A stretch of DNA of 38,152 nucleotides from Nitrospiraceae bacterium UBA2166 (GTDB lineage Bacteria > Nitrospirota > Nitrospiria > Nitrospirales > UBA2166): the NCBI GenBank assembly GCA_002328825.1, contig DCWI01000031.1:1-38152 (forward strand), written 5' to 3'. Position 1 is the stretch's first letter; every line of letters starts with the position of its first letter. Positions 32,090-38,152 of the stretch are shown here, piece by piece. The notes beneath the pieces are model-generated. The model was not told the DNA's origin and ran no database searches. It saw nothing but the letters and a program-made list of their open reading frames with translations. The position numbers and the translations under genes were made by a program.

Positions 32090-33697
32090 ATGAATATTGG
32101 CTGCGTATACACAGTTGATCCGTACCATAGCGTACAAAAGCCCCTCAATATGGCAACGCTAATTCCATTTGGCCTTGCGATGATTATTACCGTGCTTCAA
32201 AAAGCAGGACACAACGTAGAGCTTTTTGTGGTAACACCAGAAACGCCATTGGACAAATACATCGGTCGCTACGTCAAAGATCACCATCCATCGTTATTCT
32301 GTTTCACCGCAGTATCAACCCAATACTGGCAAGTAAAAAACGTTGTTCAGTATCTTGCTACGCTAGATAAAAACATTTTTTGTCTGCTTGGCGGTCACCA
32401 TGCGTCGTTAAACGCAGACGAGGTCATCAATGACGGGACCTTTGACGCAATATGTATCGGGGAAGGCGAAAACGCTGTCGTAGAACTAGCAGATGCCATC
32501 AACAATACCATGCCTGTCCATAACATCAGCAGCATATGGGTGAGGAACCGCGAAACAGGCCAAGTCACCAAAAATCCTACAAATGACTTTGATGGGGATC
32601 TCGATGGATTACCTTACATTAACAGAACGATATGGGATAAATGGATTGAACTACCCAACGAGTACCCATCGCTCTTGCTAGGAAGAGGATGTCCGTTTAA
32701 GTGCACCTACTGCTCTAATCACGCCATGGAGAAGTTGTCCGGAGGAAAATATGTTCGTTTTCGGTCGCCTGACAGTATTCATGGGGAAATCAATTACATA
32801 CTGGAAAATTATCCAGCCGTTGAAAGAATCTTTCTCGAGGTAGAAACCTTTGGGGCCAATCGCCCAGCTTCCTACCGTATCTTTGATGCCCTGGCCGACT
32901 ACAATAAACACTTGCAAAGCCCAATACAGTTTGGAGTCAACCTTGCCCTGACATCCCATTTCATGGAAACCAATGAACGTATAACAGAGCTGTTTGAGAA
33001 GGCACACGCTGCAAATTTAGCCATCATTCATATTGGATTGGAAAGTGGATCAGAAAGAATGCGGAAAGAGATTCTTTTACGTCCCAAATATACAAATAAC
33101 GAATTAGTCGAATTTTGCAAAGTGGCAAAACAATACAATGTGCGCGTAATTTTCTACGTACTTCTTGGGCTTCCAGGAGAAACGCTTGAAGACTACAACG
33201 AAACTGTAAAAGCGGCTCGCAATGCCCAACCAGACAATTGCTATGTTGCGATATTTTTCCCTTACCTTGGCACCGACTTAGCAACTATGGCAATCAATCT
33301 TGGTCTGGTCACTCATGAAGAGTTGACTCCAACGGGAGCAACCAAAGCAGAACGAGGATTGGCTCTATTAGATTTGGACGGATTTTCCAGTCGAAGAATT
33401 CGGTTTGAATCTATTGTTTTCTGGTGGCGCGTATACAAAGGGCATTGGCCTCTCCTCAAAATTTTGGCGAAGATGGCAGGATCTTTTTTACGAGCATACC
33501 CAAAATTGTACTCGCTATACATCAGCACTATCTGGTTGTTTCCGTCATATGCAAGCTCATTAGCGTCTCGCTTAAACCAATCGTTGCCCCAGCTTGACTC
33601 CTCCCCTCTTTTCGGCTCGCACAAACCTTCGGCAGACAAACCGCTGGAGATATACCAAGAGAAAGAAACGTTCCCTCTCCGGAAGAACGACATTTAA
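32090..33697 (+). CDS. B12-binding-type radical SAM protein
   Basis: A 535-residue protein with AAGGTG before ATG 32090. Residues about 1-140 resemble the cobalamin-binding Rossmann region of class B radical SAM enzymes (A-T-L-I-P-F-G-L-A, L-L-G-G-H-H-A-S-L, G-E-G-E-N-A-V-V-E-L); the strict B12 DxHxxG motif is not evident. The radical SAM core follows, with G-R-G-C-P-F-K-C-T-Y-C-S-N (C-x3-C-x2-C) near 200-212 and the substrate-side G-L-E-S-G-S-E near 315. L-G-L-P-G-E-T follows near 360. The C-terminal about 130 residues are hydrophobic/aromatic, perhaps binding a lipid. Class B enzymes often methylate unreactive carbon or process hopanoids and lipids; the substrate here is unknown. It stands alone. 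Confidence 0.88.
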   Translation: MNIGCVYTVDPYHSVQKPLNMATLIPFGLAMIITVLQKAGHNVELFVVTPETPLDKYIGRYVKDHHPSLFCFTAVSTQYWQVKNVVQYLATLDKNIFCLLGGHHASLNADEVINDGTFDAICIGEGENAVVELADAINNTMPVHNISSIWVRNRETGQVTKNPTNDFDGDLDGLPYINRTIWDKWIELPNEYPSLLLGRGCPFKCTYCSNHAMEKLSGGKYVRFRSPDSIHGEINYILENYPAVERIFLEVETFGANRPASYRIFDALADYNKHLQSPIQFGVNLALTSHFMETNERITELFEKAHAANLAIIHIGLESGSERMRKEILLRPKYTNNELVEFCKVAKQYNVRVIFYVLLGLPGETLEDYNETVKAARNAQPDNCYVAIFFPYLGTDLATMAINLGLVTHEELTPTGATKAERGLALLDLDGFSSRRIRFESIVFWWRVYKGHWPLLKILAKMAGSFLRAYPKLYSLYISTIWLFPSYASSLASRLNQSLPQLDSSPLFGSHKPSADKPLEIYQEKETFPLRKNDI

Positions 33698-33936
33698 CCC
33701 GCCGTACCATTTGCCCTTGTCCATCACCTGCAAGGCGTATTGTCTTGATAGCAAGTCAGTTTTCTGATCTCTAGTCTAGGAAGTAGTCCCACAGTTAGTC
33801 ATACAGTGAAGCCACGTTGTCGGACGACCCATTCTAATAGGGGGTAGATGATGTGTTCCACACCCTCGTCTCCATTATTTGAAAAAAACCCCCGTCTGTG
33901 AAGATTGGTTTGCATATTAGAAATATCGGGTGGCAA

Positions 33937-33963
33937 TACTCCGCACGCCCCTCCCACGGAGTA
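33937..33963. repeat. Inverted repeat at the 3' side of the InlB-repeat gene
   Basis: TACTCCG (33937-33943) and CGGAGTA (33957-33963) form a 7-pair stem with a 13-base loop, 12 bases beyond the stop codon of the minus-strand gene. It may help end transcription, but there is no T-run after it in that direction. Confidence 0.35.
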
Positions 33964-33974
33964 CTGATTGGCGC

Positions 33975-35408
33975 CTATGGTGCAAAGGCCGCCGCTACCG
34001 CCAAGTCAGAGGTCATCGTCACCTGACATACCGGACTGATCCCAGCGCAGCCTCCTCCAGACCACCCGGCAAACCTCGACCCCTCTGCAGGACGTGCGGC
34101 CAGCGTCACCCGAACACTCTGCTCATGGACCTCGGAACAATCTCCACCACAATCAATCCCTATCGGCGTGGACGTCACCGTCCCCGTCCCTGAGCCAGTC
34201 GTGATCACCGTAAGCGTCGGGAGCGGAATAGTGTTGGGACTCCCGCTTGGCTCCTGTAGTGACACCTGAGGTAAAAAGGTCGCCGTCACCGTCAAGTTGG
34301 TGGTCATCGCCACCTGACATACCGGACTGGTCCCAGCGCAGCCTCCCCCAGACCACCCCACAAACGTCGACCCCTCTGCAGGACGTGCGGCCAACGTCAC
34401 CCCCGCACCCTGCTCATAAATCCCGGAACACTCCTCTCCACAATCAATCCCTGACGGCCCAGATGTCACCGTCCCCGTCCCTGAGCCAGCCGTGCTCACC
34501 GCAAGCGTCTGGAATGGAAGAGTGTTGGTATTTCTGCTTGGCTCCTGTGATGAAAACGTCGTCGTTTGAGTGTCAGTGCTCGGACGCAGTGTCAAAGTAT
34601 ACGATCCCAGACCCTCCGTCGGTAAGACCACCACCGCCACCAACATCTCATCTTCAAATGCGATCGTACATACCTCCGGTGACGTCGGACTCTCGCAAAT
34701 CTCCACCGTATTTCCCGTCTCTACATCCAAAATCACCAAGTCAAAGTCAGCTAAGAAATCATCTGATATCAGCGTGAGATCCAACGTTAACGCCTCCTTC
34801 ATCAGGAGACGATACCCATCGACATCATCAGTGGTCGACAACAACCCTGACAATGCGACACACGTGCCTGCCCGTACGGATCCCGCACCCTGGGGCGCCT
34901 CCGCTGAAGTCGGTTCACTCTCACTCCGCCACACTTCTTTACGGCACCCTCGATCAGGCACTATCTGTGCAACCTCATTGTTCGCCACATTCACATCACC
35001 ATCAACTTCCACCCGTACAATGAAAAATCGTCCCGCCATCGCTGGCAAGGCCACCAACTTACGCTTTACTTTGACAGGTGTCCCCGCTCTAAAGATGTCT
35101 CCAGTCAGCGTATCTTGATGCAACAATTGATCATCACTCCCAACCACAGCATCTCCAGAACGCCAGTACACAATCACAACGCGATCAGTTGCCGCCAGTG
35201 CCGCACCTTGATTCGAAAGCTGGAGCTTCAACATCACTTTATCTCCCGATGCCTCTGTTTTCTGGACAAATTTAGTCACTGTAACCGTCAAATCCGGAGG
35301 ATTCTCCGATGGGGTCTGCGTCATCCCAACAGACGCGCTCATAAGCAATAGCCCGACGCCCATCACCCCCACACCTATAGCATCCCGCAAGAAGTCACTA
35401 TGCCGCAT
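33975..35408 (-). CDS. Secreted protein with CARDB-like region and two C-terminal InlB-type repeats
   Basis: A 477-residue protein. ATG 35408 has GGAGG six bases upstream; longer forms lack this. A signal peptide (G-V-G-V-M-G-V-G-L-L-L-M, cleavage near M-T-Q) is followed by a beta-rich CARDB/adhesion-like domain (about 35-150), a pre-peptidase-like beta region with L-S-G-L-L-S-T-T-D-D-V-D-G-Y-R (about 170-270), then two repeats of 97 residues. Each repeat has G-I-D-C-G-x-x-C, T-L-A-A-R-P-A-E-G-S, F-x-G-W-S-G-G-G-C-A-G and S-P-V-C-Q-V, typical of the divergent InlB B-repeat, with four cysteines each. Such repeats occur in extracellular adhesive proteins. The gene ends at the end of repeat two with A-F-A-P. 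Confidence 0.82.
   Translation of the reverse strand: MRHSDFLRDAIGVGVMGVGLLLMSASVGMTQTPSENPPDLTVTVTKFVQKTEASGDKVMLKLQLSNQGAALAATDRVVIVYWRSGDAVVGSDDQLLHQDTLTGDIFRAGTPVKVKRKLVALPAMAGRFFIVRVEVDGDVNVANNEVAQIVPDRGCRKEVWRSESEPTSAEAPQGAGSVRAGTCVALSGLLSTTDDVDGYRLLMKEALTLDLTLISDDFLADFDLVILDVETGNTVEICESPTSPEVCTIAFEDEMLVAVVVLPTEGLGSYTLTLRPSTDTQTTTFSSQEPSRNTNTLPFQTLAVSTAGSGTGTVTSGPSGIDCGEECSGIYEQGAGVTLAARPAEGSTFVGWSGGGCAGTSPVCQVAMTTNLTVTATFLPQVSLQEPSGSPNTIPLPTLTVITTGSGTGTVTSTPIGIDCGGDCSEVHEQSVRVTLAARPAEGSRFAGWSGGGCAGISPVCQVTMTSDLAVAAAFAP
33989..34555 (-). repeat. Tandem 291-base coding repeat (two units)
   Basis: The two 97-codon units within the InlB-repeat gene align with a constant offset of 291 bases (for example the word GACATACCGGACT at 34025 and 34316, and TGAGCCAG at 34191 and 34482). 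Long stretches are identical, above 90% by eye in the core, so the duplication is recent or kept alike by gene conversion. Confidence 0.8.
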
Positions 35409-35649
35409 CGTCTGCCTCCGTTTTTTCATTCCACGGCTCCAGAGAGAGCCCTCGCGCCTCATTGTTCAATCTCCAATGGGGTTGAGGTTGGGATGGGGGA
35501 GGTACCGGATCTGTCTCTTGAGGGCCTGACCCCTTCTGGGATCGGCCCCTTCCCCGCACTGCAATCCCAACCTGCTTGAAGTGCGGAGGACGTGCCGTTG
35601 ATCGCCGAATTCAATCGACGGCTTCAACCTCTACTGGACAAGAAACAAC

Positions 35650-35678
35650 AAAAAACCCGCCATTTAAGCGGGTTTTTT
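35650..35678. terminator. Bidirectional intrinsic terminator
   Basis: AAAAAACCCGC (35650-35660) pairs perfectly with GCGGGTTTTTT (35668-35678) around a 7-base loop. The A-run on one side and the T-run on the other make it a good terminator in both directions. It lies between the InlB-repeat gene, whose start is upstream of it, and the SYLF gene, so on the minus strand it may end a transcript coming from 36032-36583. Confidence 0.8.
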
Positions 35679-36031
35679 GGTACTACTTGGTCTATATCGG
35701 ACGTTACTGGAAGATGGAATGGTGGAGGGTATGGAAATCGCATACTCAACGCATGTCATTGATATAACTACCTATTTCAACTGTAATCTTTTTGACATAC
35801 CCCGACTTTTACCCCCATTTCACAGCGCAACTCCGTAAATCAAACCATCATCAGCCGCCTAGAATGTATCGCAAAGCAAGCCCTGTTACCCATATAGCAA
35901 GCGCAGAGAAACACGCCATATCGAAACATGGAGCTGGGGCGTATACATACTACGTCATCGCAATGAGGACGCATGTCGCGGAGCAGCCCAATTTAATCCA
36001 ATGACCGTACGTATGATGGCGACGTCTGCAC
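35679..36031. other. 353-base stretch without a supported gene
   Basis: Two short plus-strand frames (to 35767 and 35792-36004) have no ribosome site and no protein-like composition. Nothing else was found. Confidence 0.4.
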
Positions 36032-36583
36032 TTAGCCCTTCTGAATTTTGGTAATTTTTGACCCCTCCAAGCTCAAGTCGTACATCAAACCTTTGGTCGA
36101 GAGGATGAACCCAATAATTGGCTCTTGCATCGTCTCGGTTCCCAGGTGTTCCCCAACCCCGAGCGTCGCGATGGCGACGCTCGCATCCACTCCCACTTCC
36201 CACCCGCGGCTGTTGGTAAAGCCCTGTAGCACGGCCTTATTCATGAAGAGAATGATGTGCGTTTTGACCTGCGCCCCCAGCTGAAACCCTACCGATGCAG
36301 CTACAGTATTATAATACGCTACAGGTTCACCATTGATCAGAAGAGACCCTTCTCCATACTCTCCCCCCGCAATAAACCCAGCCTTAATGACTTTGGGAAA
36401 CACCAAAATTCCGGCCGCCTGTTCCGCCAGTTTCTTCCCCGCAGGGCTATCTGCATAAAAGGTCGCGATGGCTTCGGTGACCCGTGCGTCAATTTCTGCC
36501 TTCGATGCGGCAAACACTCCACTTGGTATCAATAGCCCCCCAACAATCGCCGCCCAGACAAGCACCCAATAATGTAGTCTCAT
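36032..36583 (-). CDS. SYLF/YSC84-domain lipid-binding protein, secreted
   Basis: A 183-residue protein starting at ATG 36583, preceded by GGAGGAG. The signal peptide ends near G-V-F-A-A-S. The SYLF (Ysc84) domain fills the rest: G-I-L-V-F-P-K-V-I-K-A-G-F-I-A-G-G-E-Y-G-E-G near residue 60, A-S-V-G-F-Q-L-G-A-Q near 95, and G-W-E-V-G-V-D-A-S-V-A near 125, followed by the T-K-G-L-M-Y-D-L-S-L-E-G motif. Eukaryotic members bind phosphoinositides; bacterial members are periplasmic and of unknown function. Confidence 0.9.
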   Translation of the reverse strand: MRLHYWVLVWAAIVGGLLIPSGVFAASKAEIDARVTEAIATFYADSPAGKKLAEQAAGILVFPKVIKAGFIAGGEYGEGSLLINGEPVAYYNTVAASVGFQLGAQVKTHIILFMNKAVLQGFTNSRGWEVGVDASVAIATLGVGEHLGTETMQEPIIGFILSTKGLMYDLSLEGSKITKIQKG

Positions 36584-36685
36584 CGCAGCCCTCCTCCTCT
36601 TAAATACAAAAAGACAAATCCACAAAAGAAACTCCTGCAGAGAGGACAATCAGTATGAAAAGTAACGCCCCACACTTATTCCGCA

Positions 36686-36856
36686 TCAATACACATATGT
36701 CTGTACGCATAAGAACACCTCGCTTATAAAGGGTGGAGCAAACACGAAAAATAGTGCTTCCCCCGGCATGAACAAAAACGCTACTCCTACAAGTACCGCA
36801 ATGCCGGCAAGAATACAGCCAATCCAGTACAACACATTTCCAAGGCGTTTAAACAT
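36686..36856 (-). CDS. Small membrane protein, 56 residues
   Basis: A 57-codon frame on the minus strand: ATG 36856-36854 to TGA 36688-36686. The product starts M-F-K-R-L-G-N-V-L-Y-W-I-G-C, has a first hydrophobic helix (about 8-30) ending in F-M-P-G-E, and a second (about 34-50). The layout, basic start and conserved-looking Y-W-I-G-C block are typical of small inner-membrane proteins often found beside SYLF or stress genes. The ribosome site is weak. It lies between the DUF420 and SYLF genes in the same direction. Confidence 0.6.
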   Translation of the reverse strand: MFKRLGNVLYWIGCILAGIAVLVGVAFLFMPGEALFFVFAPPFISEVFLCVQTYVY

Positions 36857-36967
36857 GTTCAGGCGTTAACCTTCTGTGTGTTCAGCATACTGCGCGTTCA
36901 TGCCACCTTCCAGTCTCGTCTGAACCAAGGCAAGCAAGATCAATCAAGGAATCATTTTGAACGCCTG

Positions 36968-37429
36968 CTAGGACGCTGGGAACCACACGAACAGCATCAG
37001 GTACACCAGATATGCGGTGATCATAGTGCCCGAGAAAGTCCAGATGAGAATGGTCCCCAATAATCTATGGCGGGAGACAACGGCCACCATGGCACTGCCC
37101 CCCGTCCCGTTGTGCAGACGGATTAAGCCAGAGTACAAATTGTGCACGCCCAACCCAATGGTGGTCACGGCCAGTGCCATGTGAACCATGAAAATGGGCA
37201 TATAGATGAACCAGTATTGGTCCGAGGTGCCCCCAAACGACTCGCGCCCGAATAACACTTGCTTGCTGATATAGGCCACGAGCCAGATGCCGACGATGGA
37301 ACAGGCGATAATCATCCGCCTCGAATGCGTGGTCACATCGCGCTGCTTTGCCGATCGCACCCCGGTCAGGGCAATCAGATACGCGCTGGTGATGCTGATG
37401 AGTACCACATACCACAGGATACTTTTCAT
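36968..37429 (-). CDS. DUF420 family membrane protein
   Basis: A 153-residue protein with four to five hydrophobic helices (about 5-22, 42-57, 75-95, 120-148). The histidines between helices (H-S-R-R-M, M-V-H-M-A, L-G-V-H-N-L, S-R-H-R-L-L-G) match the DUF420 pattern. Members include the Gram-positive CtaM/YozB protein needed for a heme-copper oxidase. A role in respiratory-chain assembly is possible but not shown by the neighbours. ATG 37429 has a weak ribosome site. It precedes the 56-residue and SYLF genes on the same strand. Confidence 0.75.
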   Translation of the reverse strand: MKSILWYVVLISITSAYLIALTGVRSAKQRDVTTHSRRMIIACSIVGIWLVAYISKQVLFGRESFGGTSDQYWFIYMPIFMVHMALAVTTIGLGVHNLYSGLIRLHNGTGGSAMVAVVSRHRLLGTILIWTFSGTMITAYLVYLMLFVWFPAS

Positions 37430-37549
37430 ATAAACAACGCAATCAACATGGCGGGTTGGTGAATGTGACCGTCCCCCAATTGTTGATCTACCGTGAGAGC
37501 CAGTTTCGTCCTCCTGTTTGTGCTCGAATCCTATGATCCCAGTTTGACC

Positions 37550-38059
37550 TTAATATTCGAGATCGAGAGGGAGCGACTCCTCTAGTTTTCTGAATCTCAT
37601 TGCCTGCTGAATGCCTTCTTTTCCTTTCACGGGTGGCACGTGGCAAAGTTTCTGGTACGCCGCATCAGTGAGACTTTCAAGGCGCTCGCGTGCATCGCGA
37701 CAGCTCTTAACCAACGGGTCAAGCTCTGCACGGATAGCGGTAGGCGTAGGGCGATCGTCATAGAAGGCTTTGTACTGCGAATACGATTCGAGGATAGTCG
37801 TCACTTGCGTAAGCATGCGTTTCGCATCTCTGTGGCGCGGCGAACGTTCGAGTATGTCACAAAGCTCCTCCCTAGTCTTAGCTGATAGACGGACAGGCGT
37901 AATATATTCTGCCGTCCGCCACTGACTGGTAGGCTTTGGTCTTCGCATACTCCTTTCGCCAGGGTCTCCACCACACGCTACCACAGGAATACACACGGAG
38001 CAAAGAGATAGCACGAAGTGCCTTGACGTTAGCTCGTTCAAATGAGAATTACCCTTCAC
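37550..38059 (-). CDS. Hypothetical protein, possibly a lipoprotein
   Basis: A 169-residue frame. If GTG 38059 is the start, the N-terminus has a hydrophobic stretch (F-V-L-S-L-C-S-V-C-I-P-V-V-A-C-G-G-D) that resembles a lipoprotein signal with Cys 29. The alternative ATG 37948 gives a soluble 132-residue protein, but the GGAG before it is too close. The remainder is helical and charged: L-S-A-K-T-R-E-E-L-C-D-I-L-E-R-S-P-R-H-R and L-D-P-L-V-K-S-C-R-D-A-R-E-R-L-E-S-L. No family is recognised. Confidence 0.55.
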   Translation of the reverse strand: MKGNSHLNELTSRHFVLSLCSVCIPVVACGGDPGERSMRRPKPTSQWRTAEYITPVRLSAKTREELCDILERSPRHRDAKRMLTQVTTILESYSQYKAFYDDRPTPTAIRAELDPLVKSCRDARERLESLTDAAYQKLCHVPPVKGKEGIQQAMRFRKLEESLPLDLEY

Positions 38060-38152
38060 GGTCCGTTGGAACCATGTGCTTCTCTGGCTTCACGCGGTGA
38101 CGATCCTCACGAATCCGCCTTGACTCCGTCACGCTAAACCATTAATTTTGTT
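38060..38152. other. Right edge, no complete gene
   Basis: On the minus strand one frame enters from the edge and ends after seven codons (reads N-K-I-N-G-L-A-stop). A 27-codon highly charged frame starting GTG overlaps that stop and ends just before 38059. Both may be tails or fragments of genes outside the window; neither is called. Confidence 0.25.

Noticed and set aside
33930..35351. Several plus-strand frames opposite the InlB-repeat gene
   Set aside because: They are shadows of a GC-rich repetitive coding region; the minus frame has signal peptide, domains and a good ribosome site.
35576..35767. Plus-strand frame containing the A-E-F-N-R-R-L-Q-P-L-L-like peptide in a neighbouring frame
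   Set aside because: Runs through the perfect terminator hairpin at 35650-35678 and lacks a start with a ribosome site; at most a gene remnant.

Overview
The window comes from a Gram-negative bacterium. It encodes outer-membrane beta-barrels ending in aromatic or hydrophobic residues, lipobox proteins, periplasmic secreted proteins and a membrane-anchored cytochrome c. Many families (zwf-pgl-glk-fbp-fba set, Gld-type ABC exporter with DUF4340, small DUF6868-like protein, SYLF protein, InlB-type repeats) remind me of Nitrospirota, possibly a low-GC Nitrospira, but there is no rRNA or marker gene here and this placement is an inference. No transposase, CRISPR array, tRNA or rRNA gene was recognised.

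Left part (1-10.5 kb, all on the minus strand). Reading in the direction of transcription: an iron-type periplasmic binding protein behind a Fur-box-like site; a membrane cytochrome c with a C-terminal carboxypeptidase-regulatory-like domain; two paralogous secreted His/Met-rich proteins; an 837-aa protein joining a PqqD-like region, a radical SAM domain and a complete ArsM-type arsenite methyltransferase; a TVP38/DedA-like membrane protein; a GAF protein with a degenerate histidine-kinase core; an outer-membrane barrel; and a secreted protein cut by the window edge. The second secreted protein and the radical SAM-ArsM fusion overlap by 4 bases (ATGA). I consider this the best candidate for an undescribed system: a possible organoarsenical-forming enzyme with dedicated periplasmic partners.

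Middle part (10.5-22 kb, plus strand): coaBC, class 1A pyrD, a peptidoglycan-binding lipoprotein, a GT4 glycosyltransferase, then a carbon cluster zwf-pgl-glk-fbp-fba with overlapping genes, followed by a 1-Cys-type peroxiredoxin. Together the cluster covers glucose phosphorylation, the oxidative pentose phosphate entry, and the gluconeogenic fructose-bisphosphate steps. A shared hairpin separates it from a convergent minus-strand ABC operon (ATPase, permease, GldG-like protein, DUF4340 protein; 22-26.8 kb).

Right part (27-38 kb): small accessory genes. These are an alpha/beta-hydrolase lipoprotein, a collagen-like lipoprotein with a strong terminator, two small membrane proteins, an outer-membrane barrel, a B12-binding-type radical SAM protein, a protein with two nearly identical InlB-like repeats, a SYLF protein, a 56-aa membrane protein, a DUF420 protein and a hypothetical protein. 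At about 30.5-30.94 kb there is no gene, but there is a TTGACA promoter, several stable helices including two mutually exclusive pairings, and an intrinsic terminator: a candidate structured RNA of about 430 nt.
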